Source: Pantoea sp. Lij88
Lineage (GTDB): Bacteria > Pseudomonadota > Gammaproteobacteria > Enterobacterales > Enterobacteriaceae
Direction: 5' to 3'
DNA length: 64,000 nt
Assembly (NCBI RefSeq): GCF_030062155.1
Contig: NZ_CP118267.1
Span: forward strand, 558,001 to 622,000
Below the pieces are notes generated by a model, which was not told the origin of the DNA, did not search any database, and was given only the letters and a program-made list of their open reading frames with translations. A program made the position numbers and the translations under genes. Shown one piece after another: positions 46,110 through 58,506 of this stretch (position 1 is the stretch's first letter; each line of letters begins with the position of its first letter).

Positions 46110-46200
46110 GTGAGCCAGATATTCGTTATTATCGACTCATTCTGTGAGCCGAATATAAACGCTTATTCGGCTCATTCTCTCTGATAGTGAGCCGATTATG
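46110..46200. promoter_or_regulatory. Operator array upstream of and overlapping the fic start
   Basis: A perfect inverted repeat TGAGCCGAATA (46145-46155) and TATTCGGCTCA (46164-46174) has an 8-base spacer. A further copy, TGAGCCGATTA, at 46188-46198 runs into the start codon. To the left TGAGCCAGATA (46111-46121) pairs imperfectly with a GACTCA-containing arm near 46134-46139. This clustering points to a repressor array, perhaps bound by the Fic protein's own C-terminal winged helix. Confidence 0.65.
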
Positions 46201-47325
46201 AGCGTGAACTGGATCTGGCAGCAGCCGGACTGGCCCCATTTTCAATGGCAGGATGCCGTGCTATTACCGCGCCTGCGCCATCTGCAGCAGCAGCGCGGTT
46301 TGCTGCTGGGCCGTGCCAGCCTGCAGTCAGACGCTGAGTCCCAGACGCTAGATACCCTGCTGAGCAATATTCTCTCCTCATCGGCGATTGAAGAGGAGCG
46401 TGTCAACGTGCAGTCAGTGCGCTCATCGCTGGCGCGCCGGTTAGGCGTAACAGAAGAACAGCCATATCCTGTTTCCGATCGTTCAGAGGGACTGGCCGCG
46501 ATGATGCTTGATGCCATCAACAATCGCAGCCAGCCGCTGACGATGGCGCGATTATTTCAGTGGCATCACTGGCTCTTTCCGGCTGATGAATGGACGGTGC
46601 AGCGCCTGAGCGTTGGCATGCTGCGCGGCAGTGAGCCGATGCAGGTGATCTCAGGACGCATCGATCGCCCCACAGTGCATTTTGAAGCACCACCACGACA
46701 GGGGCTGGAGCCGCAGCTGGCGCAGTTCATTGCGTGGTTCAACAGCAGCCAGCATGATGTGATGCTGGACCCGCTGCTGCGCGCCGCCATCTGCCATCTG
46801 TGGTTTGTCACCCTGCACCCGTTTGATGATGGTAATGGTCGTATCACGCGAGCGTTAACCGATTTGGCGCTGTCGCAGGCCGACAGCCAGAGCATCCGTC
46901 TCTATGCCATGTCCCCTGCGATTCTGGCGCAGCGTGCCGGTTATTACCGCATCCTTGAGCAGACGCAGAAAGGCGGTCTGGACATCACCCACTGGCTGGT
47001 GTGGTTTCTCGATATCCTGGATGAGAGCCTCCAACAGGCGATGGCCATCATCGATCGTACCCAGCAGAAAGCGCGTTTCTGGCTGCGGCATCAGGGGGCC
47101 GGATTAAGCCCGGAGCAGGTGAAAGTGCTGAACCGGCTGCTGGACGGTGGCGAACAGGGTTTTGAGCTGGGGATCAGCGCCAGTCAGTATCAGAAGGTCG
47201 CCAGAGTGAGTAAAGCCACCGCAACCCGTCATCTGGCGGATCTGGTGGAGAAAGGCTGTCTTTACCGGCTGGAGGGTGGCGGCAGGAGCACCCGCTATCA
47301 GGTTAAAACCGGCGAGATGCCCTGA
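46198..47325 (+). CDS. Fic-domain AMPylator-type protein (DUF4172-Fic-winged helix)
   Basis: This 375-residue protein has an N-terminal DUF4172 domain with an inhibitory-type helix (SSAIEEERV), the Fic core with the full motif HPFDDGNGRI (His207), and a C-terminal winged helix-turn-helix (LGISASQYQKVARVSKATATRHL). All catalytic residues for nucleotide transfer are present. The inhibitory glutamate suggests it is held inactive until triggered. The C-terminal DNA-binding domain and the repeats in front suggest autoregulation. No antitoxin gene is next to it. The target protein is unknown. Confidence 0.9.
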   Translation: MSVNWIWQQPDWPHFQWQDAVLLPRLRHLQQQRGLLLGRASLQSDAESQTLDTLLSNILSSSAIEEERVNVQSVRSSLARRLGVTEEQPYPVSDRSEGLAAMMLDAINNRSQPLTMARLFQWHHWLFPADEWTVQRLSVGMLRGSEPMQVISGRIDRPTVHFEAPPRQGLEPQLAQFIAWFNSSQHDVMLDPLLRAAICHLWFVTLHPFDDGNGRITRALTDLALSQADSQSIRLYAMSPAILAQRAGYYRILEQTQKGGLDITHWLVWFLDILDESLQQAMAIIDRTQQKARFWLRHQGAGLSPEQVKVLNRLLDGGEQGFELGISASQYQKVARVSKATATRHLADLVEKGCLYRLEGGGRSTRYQVKTGEMP

Positions 47326-47388
47326 AGGCGTGATTGCTGAGAAAGCGGGGAGCATCGCGGCGGTGGCGATGCTCCGTTAAGCACGGGA

Positions 47389-50694
<3,306 letters not shown>

Positions 50695-50702
50695 CTAAAA
50701 AT

Positions 50703-50749
50703 AAAAAAACCCGAGAACCTCCTCTTTTCAGAAGACGCGCTCAGGTTTT
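50703..50749 (-). terminator. Terminator before bglF, controlled by antitermination
   Basis: On the minus strand AACCTGAG pairs with CTCGGGTT across a longer arm and loop, followed by seven T residues. It overlaps the end of the RAT sequence. Confidence 0.85.
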
Positions 50750-50773
50750 GCCTGCATCAAGCAGTAACAATCC
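50744..50773 (-). promoter_or_regulatory. RAT antiterminator site between bglG and bglF
   Basis: On the minus strand it starts GGATTGTTACTGC and ends GCAGGCAAAACC, the conserved ends of the BglG/LicT ribonucleic antiterminator. It overlaps the terminator that follows. Confidence 0.93.
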
Positions 50774-50784
50774 GGTTTTAAAGG

Positions 50785-51738
<954 letters not shown>

Positions 51739-51780
51739 TCAGGGCAAAAAGCGTGACAGCGATCGTACTCAGCTGATGTT

Positions 51781-53127
51781 TTAAAAGGTGACCACCGTCT
51801 TAAGCTCTGTGACCCAGGCATCCTGAGTGCGGGAAATCCCTGCCGGATGATGCCAGTACTGCAGACCGGGCTGCAGCTCAAGCCAGGAAACGGGCCGGAA
51901 CCGGTAATAGAATTCGCCTCTGAGCGAATCACCCGGCACCGGATGATAGGCCACATCGTTATAGTCAGAGACACCACTGATCTGGTTCATTTCACGCTGG
52001 TTACGCGCGTACTGCTTACTCCCCTCCGTCCAGGTCAGGCCAATGCCAATCCAGTCTTCCGGACGGGCGTCAGACAGACCGCGGTAGCGTAGCGAAGCCG
52101 CATAAACGGAATGCATATAGTTCGTGCGCGGGTCGGCCAGACTCATGCTGAAGGAGGTGCTCAGACCGCGACTCGTATCCTGTTGATGCTGCGTCAGCTG
52201 CTGATTGAGACCGGCATAAAGAAACCAGGTCCGGTGGTGCTTTTGATAGCCCTCAGGGTCTCTGGCCCCCGCGCCGCCAGCGTGGCCACGATAGAGGTCT
52301 CGCTGCGGCGCATTGGTAAAGAGCACGCCCAGGTTATAGGCTCCTGGCAGACCTTTTATCAGAGGGCGGGCTTCGATTTCCACCGGCAGCAGCACGCCTT
52401 TACTGCCCCGGGTGGAAGCACTCCAGGCGTGCTGACGGCTGGCGGCATCCGGGTTCTGCTCCATCACACCGCCTTTTAAGGTGACGACGGGATTTAACCG
52501 GTACTCAAGCGTGGTGCCCCAGGTGTGCACGTTCCAGTTGTTCCAGGTCAGTGAGTTGGCCGATTTTCCGCCGCACTGCGACAGCATCTGGAAATCACAG
52601 GGGATGATCTGATCGAATGTCTGAACCTTGTTCATCATTCCGATGCGCCATGTCATTCGGCGGTCATCAAAGCTGCGCGCGAAGGTCAGCCAGCCCAGCC
52701 GGGTGATGGATTGCCCGCACCAGCTCTCCTGCGTGAGGTCATTCATATTCGCGCGAGGATCCTGAACGCGCCGTGTCGTTAAATCATCATTATGATTACG
52801 GTTGACGATATTGGCTTCAATACGCGCATCGGGAATACCGCTCCAGCGGGAGAGATCCTGATTAAAGGTTAATGCAAATTGATCGATATAGGCGACGTGG
52901 GAATCATGGTTATATCCGCCTCCGCCATTCCAGCCGATCTCATTCAGATAGCCCAGATTATAAGTAAACCCATTATCAGCAAGCGATTCACGTAATCCAT
53001 ACCTATCACCCAGAATGGGCTCGGGTGGCGGCTCAAATCCCAGTACGGTTCCGTGCCATTCCTGCGCCGACAAAAAAGGAGAAAAAGTCAGTAATAAGAG
53101 CGCCCACAGTTTTTTATCTATCATCAT
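51781..53127 (-). CDS. Carbohydrate-selective outer membrane porin, OprB family
   Basis: This 448-residue protein has a signal peptide ending FLSAQ and the OprB pattern with alternating beta strands and an aromatic C-terminal strand ending in VVTF. It is the first gene of the beta-glucoside operon, where the E. coli bgl operon has bglH at a distal place. It should let aryl-beta-glucosides cross the outer membrane. It has its own RAT and terminator 120-200 bp upstream. Confidence 0.9.
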   Translation of the reverse strand: MMIDKKLWALLLLTFSPFLSAQEWHGTVLGFEPPPEPILGDRYGLRESLADNGFTYNLGYLNEIGWNGGGGYNHDSHVAYIDQFALTFNQDLSRWSGIPDARIEANIVNRNHNDDLTTRRVQDPRANMNDLTQESWCGQSITRLGWLTFARSFDDRRMTWRIGMMNKVQTFDQIIPCDFQMLSQCGGKSANSLTWNNWNVHTWGTTLEYRLNPVVTLKGGVMEQNPDAASRQHAWSASTRGSKGVLLPVEIEARPLIKGLPGAYNLGVLFTNAPQRDLYRGHAGGAGARDPEGYQKHHRTWFLYAGLNQQLTQHQQDTSRGLSTSFSMSLADPRTNYMHSVYAASLRYRGLSDARPEDWIGIGLTWTEGSKQYARNQREMNQISGVSDYNDVAYHPVPGDSLRGEFYYRFRPVSWLELQPGLQYWHHPAGISRTQDAWVTELKTVVTF

Positions 53128-53249
53128 AAGACCTGTTATTTATTTTTAATCGTAAAAGGGCTTGCAGGAGACTTTTCAACCTCCTGTTAAACGTAAGGTA
53201 ATAATCAAATTTATCAGTCACCTGTAAGCAATCAGCTGAAGCGAGGGCA

Positions 53250-53300
53250 AAAAAAAACCTAAACGTTCCACAGCGGTAAATACCGTGGAACGCTTAGGTT
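53250..53300 (-). terminator. Terminator at the head of the bgl operon
   Basis: On the minus strand AACCTAAGCGTTCCAC pairs with GTGGAACGTTTAGGTT, followed by a T run. It is the strongest of the three controlled terminators. Confidence 0.92.
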
Positions 53301-53324
53301 TTGCCTGGTGTGCAGTAGCAACCC
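53297..53324 (-). promoter_or_regulatory. RAT antiterminator site upstream of the porin gene
   Basis: It starts GGGTTGCTACTGC and ends CAGGCAAAACC on the minus strand. It differs slightly from the other two RATs but keeps the conserved ends and overlaps the terminator. Confidence 0.9.
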
Positions 53325-53790
53325 TTCGCTGAAAACAGTGCCACCCTAACACTGCATTTGAATGCTGAAAAGTTATCGCTATTGTATTTCTGTAAAATGT
53401 GAGCTGATTAACGCTTAATATTGCCGAAAGTCATAGCAGCACGCATTATTGAACCCGATGTAAAATAAATATTAACAGGAAGTCAGAAAGCGCTCTGATT
53501 AACGTGTTTAATTAAATGCAATGAACGGTGCCGGGTGAGCGGTAGTGATTTAATTAACCCTGCCGTTTTAAAATTTCCTGCAGTGAATGCAATATTCTGA
53601 AAGCAATAAGCGCAGGAGCAATCCGTGTTTTTTCTATCGATGCTGATACTGCATTATCGGAGAGAGGATTACCCGTGCCGGTAAGGTGGGAAAATCGGGA
53701 AAGTTATGCAGAAAGGGACTTGCGCCAAAAATGCAGGTACAGATTCAAATCAGGTTAAGCAGCAGCGTTCATACTGCCTTTCAGAAACAG
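53325..53790. other. Non-coding region with the bgl promoter
   Basis: No gene is supported here. A CRP-like half site (AAATGTGA at 53395-53402) lies 70 bp upstream of the first RAT, with TACAAT on the minus strand at 53381-53386 as a possible -10. The rest, to the yebG terminator, is AT-rich without recognised motifs. Confidence 0.4.
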
Positions 53791-53819
53791 CAACGCCGGA
53801 AGGTTCGCTTCCGGCGTTG
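53791..53819 (-). terminator. Terminator hairpin after yebG
   Basis: CAACGCCGGAAG and its exact complement form a 12-bp stem with a five-base loop, six bases after the yebG stop. The T run behind it on the minus strand is short. Confidence 0.75.
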
Positions 53820-53825
53820 TGGTGA

Positions 53826-54179
53826 TTATGCGGCTTTGACGGCGCGCACTTTCTTAGCAGCAGGTTCTTCCACCTGCTCATCCGCACCATCGTCAGATAC
53901 CGCTTCAGGCATTACTGCTTCAGGTTCAGAAACCGCAGCCGCTTCCGGCAGTTTGCTGGTGCGGAGAATATGCTGCACCGCATCTTTCTGCTCGGCAATC
54001 AGCAGGCCCAGCGTTTCCGCCTGAGACTCATCCAGTGCAGGTTGATGCTGTAACAGCCAGTCAGTGAAGGCTTCGGCCATATCGAGCATTTTGTCGTAGG
54101 CATCGGCCTCTTTCTTATTGGCAAACGTCATCTTCTCTTCACCCTTTCTGACTACAACAAATTTTGTTTCAACAGCCAT
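53826..54179 (-). CDS. yebG: SOS-regulated protein YebG
   Basis: This 117-residue protein closely matches E. coli YebG at the N-terminus (MAVETKFVVVRKGEEKM, KKEADAYDKMLDMAE) and middle (LIAEQKDAVQHILRTSKLP). Its acidic, alanine-rich tail is longer than in E. coli. The exact role is unknown, but it is part of the LexA regulon. A LexA box lies directly upstream. The SIR2 gene upstream ends 156 bp away. Confidence 0.95.
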   Translation of the reverse strand: MAVETKFVVVRKGEEKMTFANKKEADAYDKMLDMAEAFTDWLLQHQPALDESQAETLGLLIAEQKDAVQHILRTSKLPEAAAVSEPEAVMPEAVSDDGADEQVEEPAAKKVRAVKAA

Positions 54180-54194
54180 CTTTTCGCCCTCAGG

Positions 54195-54214
54195 TACTGT
54201 GTATACATACAGTA
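54195..54214 (-). promoter_or_regulatory. LexA box of yebG
   Basis: TACTGT and ACAGTA flank GTATACAT, matching the E. coli SOS consensus at 18 or more of 20 positions. It sits 15 bp before the yebG ATG. Confidence 0.95.
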
Positions 54215-54335
54215 TATCATGCCGGTTATGCTTTGCCAGCAGAGAATAGCGTTTATCGGTTGCATGCGGGCTAACCTTAACCGTGCGCAGGTTTTTTTCT
54301 TTTTCCTGACGCTTCTCTGCCGGAAACGACGCTGA

Positions 54336-55130
54336 CTATACCAGCAACTCTTCGAGGAACATCGCCAGTGCCTTGCGCGGATCGTCCTCTTCGGAAACGA
54401 TCACCTCGATCCCCCACTGCCCCAGCACCTCTTTGGCCACCGGGTTGTTGCGGTTGGTGAACAGGTACGATTTTGGCCGGGCGGTTGCCAGCCCGGTACG
54501 GCCCCACATCTTGGTCAGACGGTAGAACAGCAGGCGAATGTTAAAGTCGCTGATGCTGTAGCCGACAAACAGCACGGAATTGCCCATCACGTCATGGGTC
54601 AGTTTGATGTCGAGCGGCGAGTCAAAATAGAGACGTTCAAAATAGCTGCTCTCATCGAGCACAATCGAGGTGTCATCATCGAAATCGCCGTGCAGCTTGA
54701 TGATGTGACGCTTATCTTCAGTCAGCGAGACCAGGTCAGCGGCGTTCGCTACTTTGTAATAAGGAACACCGTGCGCATCGTGCGCCGCTTCCAGCCAGCG
54801 ATCGTAATTGGTGGTGTAGATGCGCGAGAAATTACCCTGCGTAATCATGGTATGAATTTCAGAAGACCGGACATCGATATCCGGGCGGTGCCACTCGCGA
54901 TCCATCCAGCTGCGCAGCGGGCCAAGCGAACCTTTCTTCTGTTTGTAATATTCTGCCAGCGACAGATGCGTGCCATAGGTATTAAAGATTTTAGGGTCGT
55001 AACCCAGCTCGTTAGCCAGATGAGCAATCAGTTCATGCCACTCGGGAAGACCAAAATTGCGCGATATACCGGCACCGGCGAACAGAATCAGTTTGCCGGA
55101 ATCATAGGCGCGTTTAAGTTCAGGTTTCAT
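54336..55130 (-). CDS. SIR2-like (SIR2_2) protein, probable NADase effector
   Basis: This 264-residue protein has the SIR2 core: GAGIS at residues 19-23, TTNYD with Asn108, KLHGDFDD with His147, and VGYSISD with Asp195. These correspond to the NAD-binding and catalytic residues of defence-type SIR2 domains such as ThsA and DSR proteins. No zinc-binding cysteines of true sirtuin deacetylases are present. It overlaps the HAM1-like gene by 4 bp (ATGA), so the two products are made together. The context suggests an immune effector that consumes NAD when triggered. Confidence 0.85.
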   Translation of the reverse strand: MKPELKRAYDSGKLILFAGAGISRNFGLPEWHELIAHLANELGYDPKIFNTYGTHLSLAEYYKQKKGSLGPLRSWMDREWHRPDIDVRSSEIHTMITQGNFSRIYTTNYDRWLEAAHDAHGVPYYKVANAADLVSLTEDKRHIIKLHGDFDDDTSIVLDESSYFERLYFDSPLDIKLTHDVMGNSVLFVGYSISDFNIRLLFYRLTKMWGRTGLATARPKSYLFTNRNNPVAKEVLGQWGIEVIVSEEDDPRKALAMFLEELLV

Positions 55131-55687
55131 GCCACTCCCCGCGAGGTTTTTAAAAAGGTGGCGAAGCGATCCAGCGCGATGCGCCGCATCGAGATCTCAT
55201 TCTTGAGTTCGCCCATTTCTGCAAAGGTCTGCTCATAGCCTTCGGGAATAAACACGCAGTCCCACTGGAAGCCGCGCGTCCCGGCAGGTTTCGCGGCGAT
55301 GGTACCGCGCAGTTCGCCAGAAAACTGGTACATTTTGCGGCCATCGCAGTACCCCAGCACCGTTTTGGCCGTCACGGCCTGGCTGTCGAGTCCCTGCACC
55401 AGCGCGGTAAAGCGCTCCGCGTCCAGGCGGTTCCAGAAAATGCGGGTCAGACCGGCGGGCAGACCATTCAGGCCATCCAGATAGAGGCCGGTATGCTCCA
55501 CAAACAGCGGCCGGCCAATCAGGGAAAAGGCTTTGGTCAGTTTATCGCGCACCAGGTCGAGCTCATTTTCGGTCTGAATTTCTTCGATGCGACGGGCGAT
55601 GGGCAGAACTTCGACCCCGATGGGTTCGAGTATTTTGCGCACCTCAGCCAGTTTCGGCTCATTGGCAGAAAGGAATCTGATTTTCAT
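55127..55687 (-). CDS. HAM1/RdgB-like protein with altered active site, probable nucleotide sensor
   Basis: This 186-residue protein has the HAM1 fold of ITP/XTP pyrophosphatases: SANEPKLAEV (residues 7-16) matching the SxNxxK motif and GTRGFQWDCVF (136-146) matching GTGGFGYDPIF. The catalytic DDSGL motif is replaced by EHTGL (64-68), the metal-binding Glu of TFxEN by Arg47, and SHR by SMR (166-168). It could thus bind a purine nucleotide without hydrolysing it. It is translationally coupled to the SIR2 gene. A housekeeping RdgB would lie in another setting. Confidence 0.8.
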   Translation of the reverse strand: MKIRFLSANEPKLAEVRKILEPIGVEVLPIARRIEEIQTENELDLVRDKLTKAFSLIGRPLFVEHTGLYLDGLNGLPAGLTRIFWNRLDAERFTALVQGLDSQAVTAKTVLGYCDGRKMYQFSGELRGTIAAKPAGTRGFQWDCVFIPEGYEQTFAEMGELKNEISMRRIALDRFATFLKTSRGVA

Positions 55688-55896
55688 GGGGCTTCCAGGT
55701 TAATTACTCCGCCACGCACTGAATTTTAACGGAAACAAGCGGGCAGGATAAATCAGTAACGCTGAAGAGTGTAGCCCAATTCGGTCAGGCGCTGCGAACA
55801 GCGCGCGGTCAGACGAGAGAGACGCAGGCGGTGATGCGGCCTTGTTCTGGCACGCAAATTTAATGCAGCGCCGGTGCGGCCACCGGCGCTGCGGAC

Positions 55897-56796
55897 TCAG
55901 TAAACAATGCCCGGTGGATTCACCGTCGATTGTGCGATGGCTTCATCCTGTTCGCCCCAGCGGGCTAATACCTGCTGATACTGCCCGTCTTTGATAGTGC
56001 CATCCAGCGCCGTCTGCAGTGCGGGGGCCAGGCCATTGCCTTTTTTGGTGGTTACGGCCACCCACGCGCGAAACGGCCCGCTCCCTACCAGCTTTGTCTG
56101 CCCGCGCGACGCCACTTTCCATGCCGCCATCGAGTGAGGGCCAAAGATGGCATCGGCCCGTCCCGACAGCAGCGTCAGCGTGGCTGAAGCATCGTCAGTG
56201 AGATAAACCGGCGTTACCGCGGGCAGACCGTTGGCCCGGTTCTGCTGATCCCAGCTCAGCAATATGCGCTCCTGATTGGTGCCCGACGAGACGATGATCC
56301 GCTTACCGGCAATATCAGCAGGCCGATCAATCCGGCTGATGTGACTGTCGCTTTTCACCGCAAAGGCGTGATTGTCGGCACGATAGGTCGCAAAGTCGAA
56401 CTTCTTCTTACGCTCTTCGGTGACGGCAATATTAAACATCGCGACATCATAGCGTCCGGCGCTGATACCCAGCGGCCAGTCCTCCCACGACGCTGGCACC
56501 AGCTTCAGCTTTAATCCCAGACTGTCCGCCAGCAGTCTGGCGATGTCAGGATCGCTGCCGATCCGCGTCACATTGTCAGACGCCAGCAGCGACAGCGGTG
56601 GTGAGTTAGTGGCAGAGGTCGCGACCGTCAGCGTGCCAGGTTCAATAAAGTGGTAATCAGCCGGAATTTTTCTGATTGCCTCTGGATTAGCCGACGCATG
56701 GATCGGTGTCTCGTTTTGCAGAACATCAAGTTTCGCTGCCGCTGCATACCCCAGCGTCGGGAGCAGCGCCAGCACCGTGAACGTCAGCGCCCTCAT
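55897..56796 (-). CDS. Polar amino-acid ABC transporter binding protein 1 (S-modified cysteine cluster)
   Basis: This 299-residue SBP family 3 protein has a signal peptide ending LGYAAAA and contains LTVATSATNSPPLSLLASDN, IGSDPDIARLLADSLGL, and WPLGISAGRYDVAMFNIAVTEERKKKFDFAT. It is a paralogue of the binding protein at 59030-59971, as in the Bacillus ytmJ-ytmK pair. It overlaps the ATPase gene by 4 bp. The likely ligand is cystine-like or an S-substituted cysteine. Confidence 0.88.
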   Translation of the reverse strand: MRALTFTVLALLPTLGYAAAAKLDVLQNETPIHASANPEAIRKIPADYHFIEPGTLTVATSATNSPPLSLLASDNVTRIGSDPDIARLLADSLGLKLKLVPASWEDWPLGISAGRYDVAMFNIAVTEERKKKFDFATYRADNHAFAVKSDSHISRIDRPADIAGKRIIVSSGTNQERILLSWDQQNRANGLPAVTPVYLTDDASATLTLLSGRADAIFGPHSMAAWKVASRGQTKLVGSGPFRAWVAVTTKKGNGLAPALQTALDGTIKDGQYQQVLARWGEQDEAIAQSTVNPPGIVY

Positions 56797-57587
56797 AACA
56801 CGCGCGCCAGAAAACGGCGGGTGCGTTCATGACGCGGATTGTTGAGCACCTGAGTCGTACTGCCCTGCTCTACAATCCGGCCATCCACCATAAAGACCAC
56901 GTTGTCCGCCACTTCGCGGGCGAAGCCGATCTCATGGGTCACAATCACCAGCGTGGTGCCGGAACGCGCCAGCTTTTTAATCACGTCGAGCACTTCGCCG
57001 ACCAGCTCCGGGTCCAGCGCCGAAGTCGGCTCATCAAACAGCATCACGCGCGGATTGAGCATCAGCGCCCGCGCAATGGCGATGCGCTGCTGCTGCCCGC
57101 CCGACAGGTGGCGCGGCCAGGCATCGGCTTTATGGCGCAGGCCGACAATATCCAGCAGTTCACCCGCCCGCGCTATCGCTTCCGGTCTGGTTAACTGCCG
57201 ATGCGCCACCGGCGCTTCAATCAGGTTGTCCAGCACGCTGAGGTGCGGAAACAGATTGAAGTTCTGAAACACATAGCCGACGTTGATACGCTGCCGCAGA
57301 ATCGCCTTCTCTTTCAGCTCATACAGCTTATTGCCGCGCTGCTGATAGCCGATGTAGTCGCCATCAATCTGAATGAATCCCTCATCGACCCGCTCCAGAT
57401 GATTGATGGTACGGAGCAGCGTGGATTTACCGGAACCGGATGGCCCGAGGATCACCGTGACGGAGCCGGGCTCCAGCGACAGCGAGACATCATCCAGCGC
57501 TTTATGTTTACCAAATCGTTTACTGACGCCGGTAATGCTGATGGCACCGGTCGTGTGTGAGGTGCGGTAATCAATGGCTTCGGACAT
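56793..57587 (-). CDS. Polar amino-acid ABC transporter ATP-binding protein
   Basis: This 264-residue ATPase has Walker A GPSGSGKST, signature LSGGQQQRIAIARAL, Walker B VMLFDEPTSALDPE and VTHEIGFAREVAD. It is of the GlnQ/YtmN type. The ATG at 57587 is used rather than the upstream frame, which lies in the permease gene. It overlaps that gene by 17 bp. Confidence 0.92.
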   Translation of the reverse strand: MSEAIDYRTSHTTGAISITGVSKRFGKHKALDDVSLSLEPGSVTVILGPSGSGKSTLLRTINHLERVDEGFIQIDGDYIGYQQRGNKLYELKEKAILRQRINVGYVFQNFNLFPHLSVLDNLIEAPVAHRQLTRPEAIARAGELLDIVGLRHKADAWPRHLSGGQQQRIAIARALMLNPRVMLFDEPTSALDPELVGEVLDVIKKLARSGTTLVIVTHEIGFAREVADNVVFMVDGRIVEQGSTTQVLNNPRHERTRRFLARVL

Positions 57588-58497
57588 GGCTGATCTCCTC
57601 GGTCGGATGAAGTGGCGTGACGCGGTTGCGCCACTGTCGCCAGCGAGAGGGTTGCGGTTCACGCGTGACGCTGCGGGCCATCCAGCGTTCAGCGTTGTAC
57701 TGAATTACGGACAGAACGGTAGTAATGATCAGATACCAGGCGGCTCCCACCATCAGTAGCGGGATCACTTCCTGATTGCGGTTGTAGATCATCTGGATGG
57801 TGTAAAACAGCTCCGGCATCGCCAGCACGTAAACCACGGAGGTGCCTTTCGCCAGGCTGATGATCTCGTTGAACGCAGTAGGGATAATGGCGCGCAGCGC
57901 CTGCGGCAGAATGATGCGGAAGGTGCGACGTGTCGCAGAGAGACCCAGCGCGGACGCGGCTTCCACCTGACCGTGATCGACGCCGAGGATCCCGCCGCGA
58001 ATAATCTCCGCACTGTAAGCCGCCTGCACCAGCGTCAGACCGATCACGGCTGCCTGAAACTGGCCCAGTACGTTAATCGTCTGAAACGCGCCCCACGACA
58101 GGCCGGTAAACGGAATGCCGAGCGACAGGGTGTCGTAGAGATAGGAGAAGTTATAAAGAATGATCAGCACCACAATCAGCGGCAGTGAACGGAACAGCCA
58201 GATATAACCCCACGCCAGCGTGCTCAGCAGCCACGACGAAGAGAGGCGTGCCAGCGCCAGCAGCCCGCCCAAAAACAGGCTGAATACCGTGCCCAGCAGG
58301 GTCAGCAGCAGCGTCTGACCCAGACCGTGCAGGATGACTGGATCAAAGAACCAGCGGGCGAACACGCTCCACTCCCAGCGCGGATTAAAGGCCACCGACT
58401 GCACCACGCCCGCCAGAATAAACAGCGCGACGATAGCCCCGGCGGTGCGTGCCGGATAACGCGCGGGCACGACCTGCAGATGTTGATGTTTGCTCAT
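57571..58497 (-). CDS. Polar amino-acid ABC transporter permease
   Basis: This 308-residue protein has about six hydrophobic segments and the HisMQ-type signature ([41 protein letters not shown]). It is longer than usual in both tails. The ATG at 58497 has GGAG six bases in front. The cluster has only one permease gene, so it should act as a homodimer. Confidence 0.9.
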   Translation of the reverse strand: MSKHQHLQVVPARYPARTAGAIVALFILAGVVQSVAFNPRWEWSVFARWFFDPVILHGLGQTLLLTLLGTVFSLFLGGLLALARLSSSWLLSTLAWGYIWLFRSLPLIVVLIILYNFSYLYDTLSLGIPFTGLSWGAFQTINVLGQFQAAVIGLTLVQAAYSAEIIRGGILGVDHGQVEAASALGLSATRRTFRIILPQALRAIIPTAFNEIISLAKGTSVVYVLAMPELFYTIQMIYNRNQEVIPLLMVGAAWYLIITTVLSVIQYNAERWMARSVTREPQPSRWRQWRNRVTPLHPTEEISHVRSH

Positions 58498-58506
58498 CGT
58501 CACTCC

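Noticed and set aside
53686..54024. 112-codon plus-strand frame over the yebG terminator and gene
   Set aside because: It runs through the terminator and antisense to yebG, and has no recognisable domain.
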